64,000 bases of DNA from Bacteroides sp. (GCA_017471925.1 JAFURM010000046.1:21383-85382), one strand, 5' to 3'. Numbered from the stretch's first letter, positions 35,347 through 48,413 are shown. Translations and numbers: made by a program. The notes: generated from the sequence alone by a model not told the origin.

Positions 35347-37002
35347 TTATTTCTTAGTTCGTTTGATGTTCAGGTCACGAGGCGACACGACCGACTTGCG
35401 TTCGCTCTTCTTCAGCACGTCGTCGGCATGCTTGCCCCGCCAGTGGAAGATGTCTTCCTTGCTGCGCGGGCGGATGTAGTCGAACCAGGCAAAGGAGGGC
35501 AAGCGGTAACGTTCCGGCGGAATCTGGTCCATGGGATAGGCAATGCCGTTGGCCTTGCCGATGAACATGCCCCGCTCCATCTTGCGCTCCTTCAGTTCCA
35601 TGCGCATGAAGCTGCCCTCGGTGTAGTTCAGCATCATCAGGGTGGAGTCTTTCTCCTCCACGGGATAGTAGATGACCAGCACATTGCCGTTCACGTCTAC
35701 CTGGCGCATGTCTCCCTCCACGAAGAAGGCCTTCATCTCCTTGCCGGCCACCTGATTGTAGTGGAGGGTGTCCTTCATTTCCACTGCCAGTGCCTGGTTG
35801 ATGATGTGTGCCCAGTCGATGGTACTGTCGTTCATGTAGACCTTGATTTCCTCGCCCAGAAGTTGCTGGGAGCCATACCACAGCACGGGGTCGGTGTACA
35901 TCGTCATGCAGGAGTCCTTGGAGTTGTAGACCAGGGAATCACAGACGGCCTGTATGTCGCGGCGGTAGGCCCGTACCTTGTGATAGGCCCTCATCTCGCG
36001 ATAGACCGAGTCGGTATTGAGGTAGAAGGTCATCAGGCGCAGGGTGTCGGCGTGCATGAAGAGACTGTCACCCTGGGAGTAGTCCACGGCCACGGCACGG
36101 TCGGTGGCCACGGCATTTCCCGTCAGCTCGTTGTAGAAGCAGTAGTTGCCGGTGAGCATGTTGCGGTTCACGGTGTCGTTCATCTGCACGTCCCTGAACA
36201 CTTCGCCATAGCCCAGTTTGCGGTCATAGAAAAGGCTGTCGCCGGTGAGTTTCTTACCGTCGTTGGTCAGCACCGAGCGGTCCAGCAGGAAGGCCTGCTC
36301 CGTCAGGGTGTTGTATTCACCCCGCTCCGAATAGATGTGGTTGTTGTCGCTCACGATGTCCGAAGGTCCCAAGATGGTGGCAATCTTGCTGAGCGTGCTG
36401 TACTTCAGGGTGTCGGAGGTCAGCGTGAAACGGGAGTTGACCAGCTTCACATCGTGATTGAAGACTGCCAGTTTGGTGGCAGGACTGTACTCGCCCCAAT
36501 AGGAGGTGAGCACATTCTCCTCATCGGTCAGCGTGCCGCCCTCAAAGTAGTAGGCCAGGTTGTAGAGGCGGTCATAATTCAGGCTGTCGGTGGTCAGCAC
36601 GGTGTTGCGGTTGATAAGCCGCACGTTCTCGCGCAGTTCGGCCAGTTGGGTAGTGCCGTCATAGTTCAGGTAGTCCCCATAAGTGAAGAGGGTGTCGCCC
36701 TGCTCCATACGCACATTGCCGAACGCCTGCACCGAGTTGCTCTTTTCGAAGACCAACGCACTGTCACAGTACATGTACATGCTGTCGTGACGCAGCTTCA
36801 CCGAGCCCACCAGTATCTGCACGTCGGGCAGGAGCTGGCGGTCGGCCTGTACCTCGTCGGCATGAAGCAGGTCGATGCGTGTCTTCTTCTTTTCTCCCCT
36901 GTTCCGCTCCTGCGCACCGAGCAGGCAGACAGCAAACAGGCATAGAATACCTGTAAGCCAGTATCTATGCCTGTAAATGAGAGCTTTATTTCTCTTCGTC
37001 AT
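35347..37002 (-). CDS. OstA-like (LptA/LptD N-terminal-type) envelope protein
   Basis: A 551-residue exported protein (signal ending VCLLGAQ). It is made of repeated short beta-strands of the OstA type: VKLRHDSMYMYCDSALVF, NVRMEQGDTLFTYGDYLNYD, ENVRLINRNTVLTTDSLNY, RSVLTNDGKKLTGDSLFYD. In LptA and LptD such beta-jelly-roll repeats carry lipopolysaccharide across the periplasm. It lacks the LptD outer-membrane barrel. The SurA-like gene ends 2 bp upstream, which supports an outer-membrane biogenesis role. Substrate and partners are inferred. Confidence 0.8.
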   Translation of the reverse strand: MTKRNKALIYRHRYWLTGILCLFAVCLLGAQERNRGEKKKTRIDLLHADEVQADRQLLPDVQILVGSVKLRHDSMYMYCDSALVFEKSNSVQAFGNVRMEQGDTLFTYGDYLNYDGTTQLAELRENVRLINRNTVLTTDSLNYDRLYNLAYYFEGGTLTDEENVLTSYWGEYSPATKLAVFNHDVKLVNSRFTLTSDTLKYSTLSKIATILGPSDIVSDNNHIYSERGEYNTLTEQAFLLDRSVLTNDGKKLTGDSLFYDRKLGYGEVFRDVQMNDTVNRNMLTGNYCFYNELTGNAVATDRAVAVDYSQGDSLFMHADTLRLMTFYLNTDSVYREMRAYHKVRAYRRDIQAVCDSLVYNSKDSCMTMYTDPVLWYGSQQLLGEEIKVYMNDSTIDWAHIINQALAVEMKDTLHYNQVAGKEMKAFFVEGDMRQVDVNGNVLVIYYPVEEKDSTLMMLNYTEGSFMRMELKERKMERGMFIGKANGIAYPMDQIPPERYRLPSFAWFDYIRPRSKEDIFHWRGKHADDVLKKSERKSVVSPRDLNIKRTKK

Positions 37003-37004
37003 AC

Positions 37005-38378
37005 TTAATCCTTAATCCACCCGGGGTATTTGAATGTACAGTTATTTTTCCAGTTCTCACTGATGCGGACATAGGTCTGCTTCTGCTTCTCGCGTATCCA
37101 CTTGTCCAGCATCTCCTCGCGACGTTTCTCCAACACCACGTTCTTCAGGTTCTGATAGTCGTCGGTGATGGTGGCCTTGTGACCGTTCACACGGCTCTTC
37201 AACTTCACGATGACGCATACCTGCTTGCCCGTGTTCTGGGGAATCATGGTGAAGGCTTCGGAGATTTCGCCCACCTTCATCTTGTCCACCACTTTGGCTA
37301 TCTCGGGAGGCAATTCCTGCATCTCGAACTTGGAAGTGTTGGTGTTGGGATTGGGCAGCAGGCCGTGGTTGTTGCGCGTGTCCTTGTCATGAGAGAGCAC
37401 GGAAGCAGCATCTTCAAAGGTGAACTTGTTGTTGCGGATGTCATCGGCAATGGAGTCCAGACGGGCATTGGCTGCCTGGAGAGCCTCTTCGGGGATGTGG
37501 GGCTTCAGCAGAATGTGGCGTGTCTTGATGCGGTCGCCACGCTTTTCCATCAGCTGGATGATGTGGAAGCCATACTCGGACTCTACAATCTTGGAAACCT
37601 TGTTGGGGTCTTGGAGGTTGAAGGCCACGTTGGCATAGGCGGGGTCCAGCATGCCACGTCCGGTGAAGTCCACCTCACCGCCACGCATGGCCGTGCCACG
37701 GTCTTCCGAATAGAGGCGGGCCAACATGGAGAAGCTTTCTCCCTTGTTCACGCGCTCCGTGTATTCACGCAGGCGACGCTTCACGTCCTCAATCTCTTCT
37801 AAGGGCACCTTAGGTTGCTGGGTGATAATCTGCACCTCCACTTGTGTGGGGATGAAGGGGATGCTGTCTTGAGGCAGTTTGTTGAAGTAACGGCGCACCT
37901 CGGCCGGTGTAATCTTCACCTCCACGTCACCCATCAGCTTATCGCGCATCTTGCTCACCTTCAACTCTTCGCGAATGGACTCGCGCAGGGTCTCACGAAG
38001 TTGGGTAGAGGTTTTGTTGAAGTACTCCTCCATCTTCTCGCGCGAACCGATGTTGGCAATGTAGTAGTTGATACGGCTGTCCAGCATGCGGATGACCTCA
38101 CTCTCGGAAACCTCGATACTGTCCAGGGCCGCCTGATGCAGGAAGAGCTTGCGCACGGCCAGTTCTTCGGGAATCTCGCAATAGGGGTCGCGTTCAAACC
38201 GACGGCCGTTGTACATGGCATCGAGACGCATCTCTTCGACCTCGGATTTCCAGATGGCCTCATCGCCTACGACCCAGACTACTTCGTCTATCACATTGTC
38301 CTGTCCATAAGCGGCAGAGCCGGCAAGCAGGCCCATGGCCAGACATACTATCCATTTAAAGTTTTTAAACTTCGTCAT
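37005..38378 (-). CDS. Peptidylprolyl isomerase / periplasmic chaperone, SurA-like
   Basis: A 457-residue periplasmic protein (signal ending GSAAYGQ). The N-terminal SurA-type chaperone helices (IDEVVWVVGDEAIWKSEVEE) are followed by two parvulin domains. The first contains FSMLARLYSEDRGTAMRGGEVDF and VSKIVESEYGFHIIQLMEKR; the second contains KTRHILLKPHI and FEDAASVLSHDKDTRNNHG. SurA-like proteins guide unfolded outer-membrane barrels, such as the many SusC-type proteins here. It overlaps the upstream lipoprotein gene by 4 bp. Confidence 0.93.
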   Translation of the reverse strand: MTKFKNFKWIVCLAMGLLAGSAAYGQDNVIDEVVWVVGDEAIWKSEVEEMRLDAMYNGRRFERDPYCEIPEELAVRKLFLHQAALDSIEVSESEVIRMLDSRINYYIANIGSREKMEEYFNKTSTQLRETLRESIREELKVSKMRDKLMGDVEVKITPAEVRRYFNKLPQDSIPFIPTQVEVQIITQQPKVPLEEIEDVKRRLREYTERVNKGESFSMLARLYSEDRGTAMRGGEVDFTGRGMLDPAYANVAFNLQDPNKVSKIVESEYGFHIIQLMEKRGDRIKTRHILLKPHIPEEALQAANARLDSIADDIRNNKFTFEDAASVLSHDKDTRNNHGLLPNPNTNTSKFEMQELPPEIAKVVDKMKVGEISEAFTMIPQNTGKQVCVIVKLKSRVNGHKATITDDYQNLKNVVLEKRREEMLDKWIREKQKQTYVRISENWKNNCTFKYPGWIKD

Positions 38379-39235
38379 TCTCTTTCTATATTAAAGTATT
38401 TAATTTCTTCATCTTCCACGGCCTGACGATACAGGTCCTGCTTCACCAGGTTCATGAAGTCCACTTGCTTCAGGTTCAGCAGGATGTCCGCCACCTGTGC
38501 GCGGGCCGATTCAAAGGGTTCCTGCTCGCCCTGTGCGCGAAACTCCGTCACGTTCAGGAAGTAGTGGAACGCCGTGTCCTTCAGTTCCACCTGGCGGTTC
38601 TTCTCAATGTAGCCCTCGGCATCGGCCACCTTCAGCGGCAGCCAGTCCAGTACCTCCTTCAGCGACAGCCACTTGTCATAGAAGTATTCGTACTTCACGG
38701 CGTGCTTCAGGCTGTACTTCTCCAGTTTCTCCACCGCCTCCTGTTCGTCGCTCTTGTAGCAGCGGCGCACCAGGGAGAGGTCGGGCGACTTCAGAGGCAC
38801 CTTGATGAAAAGCCCTTTCATCAGCGGATGCTCCAGTTTGAAGAGTTCCCGATTCTTATCATAGTAGGCCAGCAGTTCCTCTTCGGAGAGTTGGTCGGCC
38901 AGTTTCTGGTGAATCAGTGCCTGACGGTAGGTGTGCATAATCAGCGACTTGCGATAATTCGCGACAAGACGTTCTATCTCCGCATCGTTCTGAATATTTC
39001 TCCGTGCCTTATCATAAAGCAGGACATCCTCGGCCCAGTTGCGCAGATAGCGCTCCGCAAAGGCCAGGCTGTCGGTGGGCGACAGGTGCTTGGGCAGAAC
39101 GGCAAGGAGGTCTTCCTGATACAGGAAGTTGCCCTTCAGCTCGGCCAAAGGAGTCTTCCCCTTGTGGTCATATTCCTCGCGACACGCTCCACAAAGCAGG
39201 CAGAAACAAAGCAGCACACATATATTTCGCATCAT
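38375..39235 (-). CDS. Lipoprotein related to SurA N-terminal/PPIase family
   Basis: A 286-residue lipoprotein (signal ending CLLCGAC). Its helical body resembles the non-catalytic chaperone part of SurA/PrsA-like proteins: LKGNFLYQEDLLAVLP, FAERYLRNWAEDVLLYDKA, LSEEELLAYYDKNRELF, and a C-terminal helix (SARAQVADILLNLKQ). I see no convincing parvulin domain. It overlaps the following SurA-like gene by 4 bp, which suggests translational coupling and a shared role in outer-membrane protein folding. Confidence 0.75.
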   Translation of the reverse strand: MMRNICVLLCFCLLCGACREEYDHKGKTPLAELKGNFLYQEDLLAVLPKHLSPTDSLAFAERYLRNWAEDVLLYDKARRNIQNDAEIERLVANYRKSLIMHTYRQALIHQKLADQLSEEELLAYYDKNRELFKLEHPLMKGLFIKVPLKSPDLSLVRRCYKSDEQEAVEKLEKYSLKHAVKYEYFYDKWLSLKEVLDWLPLKVADAEGYIEKNRQVELKDTAFHYFLNVTEFRAQGEQEPFESARAQVADILLNLKQVDFMNLVKQDLYRQAVEDEEIKYFNIERE

Positions 39236-39281
39236 CAGACTGGTATTTCCTCTGTTTTAAGTCACGAAGATAGTGGTTTAA

Positions 39282-42136
<2,855 letters not shown>

Positions 42137-42153
42137 TTAAAATTTATTGCGTG

Positions 42154-42161
42154 CAAATATA
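42154..42161 (-). promoter_or_regulatory. -7 element for guaB operon
   Basis: TATATTTG on the minus strand, 29 bp upstream of the guaB ATG. A CTTG at 42185-42188 is a poor -33 candidate because the spacing is 23 bp. Confidence 0.55.
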
Positions 42162-42296
42162 CGGTTTTTCTTGAGAATGCCACGCAAGTGACCCGAGTTT
42201 TTTTAGCAAAAAGATTATCGGGGTTGCGCGGGCATTCACCTACACATTATTATTTAAGCACGTCTTCCATTTACTTTGGAGTTTCGTCCTCCTTCA

Positions 42297-44480
42297 TCAG
42301 TTCGCCATTTCAGAGATGAACTTGATGCGCACCAACCGCACCTCCTCTTCGGTGAACTCATCGCCCAGTTCGTCGAGGGCGTCATCGATGTCGTCAGTGG
42401 TGGATTCCTTGAAGTAGTCATAGATGTCGAGCATGTGGTCTTCGTCCAGGATGTCGTCCAGGAAGTAGTCGATGTTCAGCTTGGTGCCCGAGTAGACGAT
42501 TGCCTCGATTTCGTCCAGCAGTTCGTCGAACTCAATGCCCTTGGAGACAGCGATGTCGTCCAGCGCCACCTTGCGGTCTATGGCCTGTATGATGGCCACC
42601 TTCATCTTGGACTTGTTGGCCACGGTGCGCACGCGCAGGTCTTCGGGGCGTTCAATCTCGTTCTCCTCGCAATGGCGTTTGATGAGCTTGCAGAACTCTT
42701 CGCCATAGCGTTTGGCCTTGCCTGCGCCCACGCCGGGGATGTTCTGCAACTCTTCCAGCGTAACGGGGTAGATGGTGGCCATGGCCTCTAACGAGGGGTC
42801 TTGGAAAATGACGTAGGGGGGCACTTCCAACTGCTTGGAGAGTTTCTTGCGCAGGTCCTTCAGCATGGAGTAGAGGGCGGGGTCTACGGCACAGGAGCCG
42901 CCTCCACGCATGGGAGCCTCTTCCTCCACCTCTTCGAAGTCGTTGTCTTCCACAATCTTGAAGGACTTGGGATGTTTCAGGAATTTCTTGCCGGCATCGG
43001 TCACCTTCAGCAGGCCATAGTTCTCCACCTCCTTGTTGAGGTAGCCGGCAATCAGTGCCTGCCTGATGACGGCATTCCAGGTCTTGTCTTCCTCGCCCAT
43101 GCCGGAGCCGAAGACTTCGAGGTCTTCATGCAGGTGGGCCTGAACCTCGTTGGTTTCCCGTCCTTGTATTACATCTATAATATAGTCCGCCTTGAAGTTC
43201 TCCTTTACAGCGAGAACGGTTTCAATCACGGTACACAATAATTCTTGAGCTTCCACTTGTTTCTTTGGATTTAAACAGTTGTCACAATTTCCACAGTTTT
43301 CCTCCATGTACTCTTCACCGAAGTAGTGCAGCAGAGACTTTCGGCGACATACGGAGGACTCCGCATAGGCAGCGGTCTCCAGGAGGAGTTGCTTGCCAAT
43401 TTCCTGTTCTGCCACAGGCTTGCCCTGCATGAACTTTTCCAGCTTCTGCAGGTCTTTGTTGGTGTAAAACGTTATGCACTGTCCCTCGCCACCGTCTCGT
43501 CCGGCTCGTCCCGTCTCCTGATAGTAGCCTTCCAGGCTTTTGGGGATGTCATAGTGGATGACGTATCTCACGTCGGGCTTGTCAATGCCCATACCGAAGG
43601 CGATGGTCGCCACGATGACGTCTATCTTCTCCATCAGGAAGTCGTCCTGATTCTGCGTGCGGGTGGAGGAGTCCATGCCGGCATGATAGGCACGGGCGTT
43701 GATGCCGTTGGCCTGCAGAATCTCGGCCAGTTCTTCCACCTTCTTGCGGCTGAGGCAATAGATGATGCCCGACTTGTCGGGGTTGGCCTTGATGAACTTG
43801 ATGATTTCCTTGTCCACGTTCGCCGTCTTGGGCCGCACCTCGTAGTAGAGGTTGGGACGGTTGAAGGAGGACTTGAAGACCTGGGCGTCTACCATGCCGA
43901 GGTTCTTCTGGATATCGTGTTGCACCTTGGGGGTAGCCGTTGCCGTGAGGGCTATGAGCGGTGCTTTTCCTATTTCATTGATGATGGGGCGTATGCGGCG
44001 GTATTCGGGACGGAAGTCGTGTCCCCATTCGGAGATACAGTGTGCCTCGTCCACGGCATAGAAGGAGATTTTCACCGTGCGCAGGAACTCCACGTTCTCT
44101 TCCTTGGTGAGCGACTCGGGAGCCACGTAGAGGAGCTTGGTCTTTCCGGCAAGGATGTCCGCCCTCACCTGATCCACCGCTCCTTTGTTCAGGGAAGAGT
44201 TGATGAAGTGAGCGATACCGTCCTCTTCGCTGAAGTTGCGCATCGCATCCACCTGGTTCTTCATCAGGGCTATCAAGGGCGAAATGACTATCGCCGTGCC
44301 CTCCATCAACAGGGAGGGCAACTGATAGCACAAGGACTTGCCTCCACCGGTAGGCATCAGCACAAAGGTGTCATTGCCCTCCAGGAGGTTTCGGATGATT
44401 GCTTCCTGATTTCCTTTAAACGTGTCGAACCCGAAGCACTTCTTCAGTTGCTCTGTCAAATTTATCTTCTTCCCAGCCAT
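42297..44480 (-). CDS. recQ: ATP-dependent DNA helicase RecQ
   Basis: A 727-residue 3'-5' helicase for recombination and fork repair. Motif 0 is FDTFKGNQEAIIRNLL, Walker A MPTGGGKSLCYQLP, DEAH box VDEAHCISEWGHDFR, and motif VI YYQETGRAGRDG. The RecQ zinc site is CRRKSLLHYFGEEY...ENCGNCDNC, followed by a winged helix and an HRDC domain (LRKKLSKQLEVPPYVIFQD). About 120 acidic C-terminal residues (FDELLDEIEAIVYSGTKLNI) extend beyond the E. coli protein, as is usual in Bacteroidetes RecQ. It has its own promoter. Confidence 0.96.
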   Translation of the reverse strand: MAGKKINLTEQLKKCFGFDTFKGNQEAIIRNLLEGNDTFVLMPTGGGKSLCYQLPSLLMEGTAIVISPLIALMKNQVDAMRNFSEEDGIAHFINSSLNKGAVDQVRADILAGKTKLLYVAPESLTKEENVEFLRTVKISFYAVDEAHCISEWGHDFRPEYRRIRPIINEIGKAPLIALTATATPKVQHDIQKNLGMVDAQVFKSSFNRPNLYYEVRPKTANVDKEIIKFIKANPDKSGIIYCLSRKKVEELAEILQANGINARAYHAGMDSSTRTQNQDDFLMEKIDVIVATIAFGMGIDKPDVRYVIHYDIPKSLEGYYQETGRAGRDGGEGQCITFYTNKDLQKLEKFMQGKPVAEQEIGKQLLLETAAYAESSVCRRKSLLHYFGEEYMEENCGNCDNCLNPKKQVEAQELLCTVIETVLAVKENFKADYIIDVIQGRETNEVQAHLHEDLEVFGSGMGEEDKTWNAVIRQALIAGYLNKEVENYGLLKVTDAGKKFLKHPKSFKIVEDNDFEEVEEEAPMRGGGSCAVDPALYSMLKDLRKKLSKQLEVPPYVIFQDPSLEAMATIYPVTLEELQNIPGVGAGKAKRYGEEFCKLIKRHCEENEIERPEDLRVRTVANKSKMKVAIIQAIDRKVALDDIAVSKGIEFDELLDEIEAIVYSGTKLNIDYFLDDILDEDHMLDIYDYFKESTTDDIDDALDELGDEFTEEEVRLVRIKFISEMAN

Positions 44481-44536
44481 AAATATTAAGGTTGTTTATT
44501 GATACTGTTATCTTTCATATTTCTAAAGAACACAAA

Positions 44537-44567
44537 CAAAGTTATAAACAACTTCTTAAATTTCAAG
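44537..44567 (-). promoter_or_regulatory. Promoter of recQ
   Basis: Minus strand: CTTG at 44564-44567 (one mismatch to TTTG), 19 bp, then TAACTTTG at 44537-44544. The leader to the ATG at 44480 is about 50 nt. Confidence 0.6.
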
Positions 44568-44635
44568 CATAATTCGCCACTTATTTTTCAATGAAATGCA
44601 AAAAAGTTTTCGAGGATATCTCTTACCTCCTGACT

Positions 44636-45871
44636 TTAAGCACTTTGCAATCTTGCCATGTTAGCCTTCTCAATTTGCTTCTTGGCGTAGTCCAGCGTGA
44701 GCACATAGCTTTCGGGCTTTTGGGAAGGCAGTTCAAACATGACGTCCATCATGATGGTCTCCACGATGGAGCGCAGTCCTCGGGCACCGAGCTTGTACTC
44801 CACGGCCTTGTCCACGATGTATTCGTAGACGCTCTCCTCGAAGGTGAGCTTCACGCCGTCCATTTGGAAGAGCTTCACATACTGCTTGATGATGGAGTTC
44901 TTGGGTTCCGTCAGGATGGAGCGCAGGGCCTCGCGATCCAGGGGGTTGAGGTAGGTGAGCACGGGCAGGCGGCCGATGATTTCGGGTATCAGGCCGAAAG
45001 CCTTCAGGTCCTGCGGGGCGATATACTGCATCATGTTCTTCTTGTCTATGGTGGCGGTGTTGCGTACGGCGTTGTAGCCCACCACGTTGGTGTTCAGGCG
45101 TTGGGCAATCTTCTTCTCGATGCCGTCGAAGGCGCCGCCACAGATGAAGAGGATGTTCTTGGTGTTCACGGGAATCATCTTCTGGTCGGGGTGCTTGCGT
45201 CCGCCCTGTGGGGGTACGTTGACCACCGAGCCTTCCAGCAGCTTCAGCAATCCCTGCTGCACGCCTTCGCCGCTGACGTCGCGCGTGATGGAGGGGTTGT
45301 CTCCCTTGCGGGCAATCTTGTCTATCTCGTCAATGAAGACAATGCCCTTCTCGGCCTGCGCCACGTTGTAGTCGGCCACTTGCAGCAGGCGGGTGAGGAT
45401 GCTCTCGATGTCTTCGCCCACATAGCCGGCCTCGGTGAGCACGGTGGCGTCCACGATGGTGAAGGGCACCTTCAGCAGCTTGGCGATGGTGCGTGCCAGG
45501 AGGGTCTTGCCCGTGCCGGTGCTGCCCACCATGATGATGTTGGACTTCTCTATCTCCACGTCGTCGCCGCTGTCGGCCTGCATCAGCCGCTTGTAGTGGT
45601 TGTAGACGGAGACGGAGAGGAAGCGTTTGGCATCGTCCTGCCCGATGACATACTGATCCAGGAAACGCTTGATGTCCATCGGCTTGGGCAGTTCGCTGAG
45701 TTTGAATCCCTTGTCTTTCTTCTTTTTAAATTCCAGGGTGTCCCGGATTATTTCACCGGCCTGCTCGACGCACTGGTCGCAGATGAAGCCCTCCATGCCC
45801 GAGATGAGCAGTTGCACTTCACTTTCGCCGCGTCCGCAGAAGCTGCATCGTTTTGTCATACGTCCTGCCAT
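44636..45871 (-). CDS. clpX: ATP-dependent Clp protease, ATP-binding subunit ClpX
   Basis: A 411-residue AAA+ unfoldase that feeds ClpP. The N-terminal zinc-binding domain is visible (CSFCGRGE...CDQCVEQ), then Walker [16 protein letters not shown], Walker [13 protein letters not shown], the pore loop GYVGED and the C-terminal sensor-2 region ([17 protein letters not shown]). The IGF loop that docks onto ClpP has an equivalent in the 250-270 region. It lies 3 bp downstream of clpP, an order seen in most bacteria. Start at [12 protein letters not shown]. Confidence 0.97.
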   Translation of the reverse strand: MAGRMTKRCSFCGRGESEVQLLISGMEGFICDQCVEQAGEIIRDTLEFKKKKDKGFKLSELPKPMDIKRFLDQYVIGQDDAKRFLSVSVYNHYKRLMQADSGDDVEIEKSNIIMVGSTGTGKTLLARTIAKLLKVPFTIVDATVLTEAGYVGEDIESILTRLLQVADYNVAQAEKGIVFIDEIDKIARKGDNPSITRDVSGEGVQQGLLKLLEGSVVNVPPQGGRKHPDQKMIPVNTKNILFICGGAFDGIEKKIAQRLNTNVVGYNAVRNTATIDKKNMMQYIAPQDLKAFGLIPEIIGRLPVLTYLNPLDREALRSILTEPKNSIIKQYVKLFQMDGVKLTFEESVYEYIVDKAVEYKLGARGLRSIVETIMMDVMFELPSQKPESYVLTLDYAKKQIEKANMARLQSA

Positions 45872-45874
45872 CGT

Positions 45875-46537
45875 TTATTTGCGTGTAAGTACCTGGTCAA
45901 TCATGCCATACTCTTTGGCCTCCTGTGCGGTCATCCAGTAGTCGCGGTCGGAGTCTGCCCACACCTTGTCGAAGTCGGTGTGTGAGTGGTCGGCGATGAT
46001 GGTATAGAGTTCTTTCTTCAGTTTCTGGATTTCGCGGGCAGTGATTTCGATGTCCGAAGCCTGTCCTTGCGCACCGCCCATGGGTTGGTGAATCATGACG
46101 CGCGAGTGGGTCAGCGCCGAGCGTTTGCCTTCGGCTCCTGCCACGAGCAGAACGGCGGCCATGCTGGCTGCCATGCCTGTGCAGATGGTGGCCACATCGC
46201 TGGTGATGAACTGCATGGTGTCATAGATGCCCAGGCCGGCATAGACGGAGCCGCCGGGCGAATTGATGTAGATGGAGATGTCCTTGCCCGGCTCCACGGA
46301 GTCGAGGTAGAGGAGCTGGGCCTGCAGGGTGTTGGCGGTGTAGTCGTCAATCTGTGTGCCCAGGAAGATGATGCGGTCCATCATGAGGCGGGAGAAGACG
46401 TCCAGCTGGGTGACGTTGAGCTGGCGTTCTTCCAGGATATAGGGGTTCAAGTACCCGGACTGGGACTTGATCACTTCGTCCAGCACCAGGCTGTTCATGC
46501 CGAGGTGCTTGGTAGCATACTTTCTGAAATCGTTCAT
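45875..46537 (-). CDS. clpP: ATP-dependent Clp protease, proteolytic subunit ClpP
   Basis: A 220-residue serine peptidase that forms the ClpP tetradecamer. Catalytic Ser is in GMAASMAAVLL, His in SRVMIHQPMGGAQG and Asp in the following ASDIEITARE region. INSPGGSVYAGLGIYDTM is the conserved oxyanion strand and loop. I chose the ATG at 46535-46537 (MNDFRKYATKHLG); the upstream in-frame extension is not conserved. It is followed after 3 bp by clpX. Confidence 0.96.
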   Translation of the reverse strand: MNDFRKYATKHLGMNSLVLDEVIKSQSGYLNPYILEERQLNVTQLDVFSRLMMDRIIFLGTQIDDYTANTLQAQLLYLDSVEPGKDISIYINSPGGSVYAGLGIYDTMQFITSDVATICTGMAASMAAVLLVAGAEGKRSALTHSRVMIHQPMGGAQGQASDIEITAREIQKLKKELYTIIADHSHTDFDKVWADSDRDYWMTAQEAKEYGMIDQVLTRK

Positions 46538-46590
46538 CGTTGGTTTCGGTTTAATCTTTAACAAATGTGGATGCAAAGAAACGAAAAAGA

Positions 46591-46664
46591 GTGCAGAGAC
46601 GCAACGATACAAGGTTTTTTATTGCAAATAAAGCCAAAAACCTTGTGCCTTAGCGTCCCTGCAC
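46591..46664 (-). terminator. Composite inverted repeat between tig and clpP
   Basis: Outer arms GTGCAGAGACGC (46591-46602) and GCGTCCCTGCAC (46653-46664) pair with one G-U. Inner arms ACAAGGTTTTT (46609-46619) and AAAAACCTTGT (46636-46646) pair perfectly. The GAGACGC/GCGTC arm resembles dispersed palindromes common in Bacteroides. It sits 35 bp after tig and probably ends that transcript. Confidence 0.65.
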
Positions 46665-46698
46665 CCCGTAGTCTCTTATACCTTATTATATATAAGGC

Positions 46699-48054
46699 TT
46701 ATTGGAACATCTTGTTGAACTCTTCCACGGAGACAGTCTTGGGCTCCAGGGTAACCTGTGCCTTCAGGGCGGCGGCCAACTTGGCTTCCACCACGCGGTT
46801 CACCAGACCTTCCACGGTTTCCTTCTTCTTCAGCATGTCCTTGGAGTAGTTTTCCAGCAGTTCGTCGGGCACGTTCATCATGCCATACTGGGCAAACTGT
46901 GCGCGGGTAGCCTCCTTGGCCATGTTGGCAACGTCGTTCTGCTCCACCTTGATGTCGTTGGCCTTCACTAACTGCTCCTTGATGAGGTGCCAGGTCAGTT
47001 CTTCGATGCTCTTGTCGTAGTTCTCTTCCACGAACTGTTCGCCCTTGTCCTTGTTGTTGAGCAGCATGATGCGCTTCAGCAGGGCGTCGGGGAATTCCAG
47101 CTTGCCCACCTTCTCGGTCAGCATCTTGCGGGCGTCGATGAGGAACTTATAGTCGCTGTCGGCCGTGAACTGGGCGGCGATGCCTTCCTTCACCTTGGCA
47201 CGGAATTCGTCTTCGCTCTTCACCACGTCCTTGCCGAACACCTGGTCGAAGATTTCCTGATTCAGGTCACCGGGCACGAAGCGGGTGATTTCCTCCACCT
47301 GATAGCTAAAGTTGGCCTTCACCTCGGCAGCGGCTTCCTTGTCCACCTTGAGCAGGGAGGCCAGCTCGGCTACGTTGCCGTCCCAAGCGGTGTGGGGATT
47401 GAAGACGAGCACGTCGTTCACCTTGGCACCGGCAAAGATGGCCTTCTGTTCGTCGTTCTTCATGTAGGCGGGCATCATCACGGCGCCTTCCACCTGGATG
47501 CCGCCTTCCTTGGTGTTGCCTTCCTCGTCCAGCTCGGCCAGGAGACCTTTCAGCATGTCGTTGTCGGCATAGCTTTCGGCCTGCTCATACTTGCCGTTGC
47601 GCTGGGCATACTGCTGCACCTGTGCGTTCACCATGTCGTCGGTCACGTCAATGTTGTAGTAGTCCACCTTGTCGGCTGCGCTCACCTCGGCCTTGAACTC
47701 GGGTGCGAGGGCGATGTCGAACACGAACTCGAAGTCGCTCATGGTGTCGAAGTCCACCTCGGGCTGCTTCTCTTCGTTGGGCAGGGGCTCGCCCAGGATG
47801 TTCACGTTATTCTCTTGGATATACTTGTAGACTGTTTCGGAGAGCAGCTTGTTCACTTCCTCTGCCAAGACAGACTTTCCATACATTTTCTTCACCAGCC
47901 CTGCAGGAACCATGCCCGGACGGAAGCCCGGCATCTGTGCCTTTTGGCGGATGTTCTTCAACGCTTTGTCTACCTTTTCCTGATAGTCGGCTTTCTCAAG
48001 CTTCACAGTAAGCAGTGCGCTTACCTTGTCAATGTTTTGCAATGAAACGTTCAT
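46699..48054 (-). CDS. tig: Trigger factor (ribosome-associated chaperone)
   Basis: A 451-residue chaperone for nascent proteins. The N-terminal ribosome-binding domain has the signature region KAQMPGFRPGMVPAGLVKKM (the loop that contacts L23). The middle domain (about 150-235) corresponds to the FKBP-like PPIase part but is poorly conserved, as is usual in Bacteroidetes. The helical C-terminal arms follow (YDKSIEELTWHLIKEQLV). It is upstream of clpP-clpX on the same strand, the order found in many bacteria, with a hairpin between tig and clpP. Confidence 0.95.
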   Translation of the reverse strand: MNVSLQNIDKVSALLTVKLEKADYQEKVDKALKNIRQKAQMPGFRPGMVPAGLVKKMYGKSVLAEEVNKLLSETVYKYIQENNVNILGEPLPNEEKQPEVDFDTMSDFEFVFDIALAPEFKAEVSAADKVDYYNIDVTDDMVNAQVQQYAQRNGKYEQAESYADNDMLKGLLAELDEEGNTKEGGIQVEGAVMMPAYMKNDEQKAIFAGAKVNDVLVFNPHTAWDGNVAELASLLKVDKEAAAEVKANFSYQVEEITRFVPGDLNQEIFDQVFGKDVVKSEDEFRAKVKEGIAAQFTADSDYKFLIDARKMLTEKVGKLEFPDALLKRIMLLNNKDKGEQFVEENYDKSIEELTWHLIKEQLVKANDIKVEQNDVANMAKEATRAQFAQYGMMNVPDELLENYSKDMLKKKETVEGLVNRVVEAKLAAALKAQVTLEPKTVSVEEFNKMFQ

Positions 48055-48104
48055 TCTGACAATATTTATTTGATTATACGTTATTTCAGTTTAATTTGAG
48101 CGTG

Positions 48105-48135
48105 CAAAATTAGTGCAAATCTTTCAATTATCAAA
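48105..48135 (-). promoter_or_regulatory. Promoter of tig
   Basis: Minus strand: TTTG at 48132-48135, 19 bp, TAATTTTG at 48105-48112. Leader of about 45 nt to the ATG at 48054. Confidence 0.75.
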
Positions 48136-48413
48136 AGAGGAGGCCCATTTTTTCGGAAAGGGCGGGCGGTTTAGGGCCTGTAAGGTGGCGCATCCGTCCG
48201 TACAGTGTGTCACGTCAAGAGGCGATTTCACGACCTTTTGCCGGAGAAACGCGCTTCATGCTGACACACCACCCTTTTCATCGGACGCAAACGGGAGATT
48301 TCCCCGCCGCGCACCGTGCATATTTATGCAGAAGCGGGAGTGATTATTGCATAAATACGGCCCTACGGGTGCGTTTTTCCTGCCGGACACGCCGTCTCTT
48401 CGGGGCAGACGTG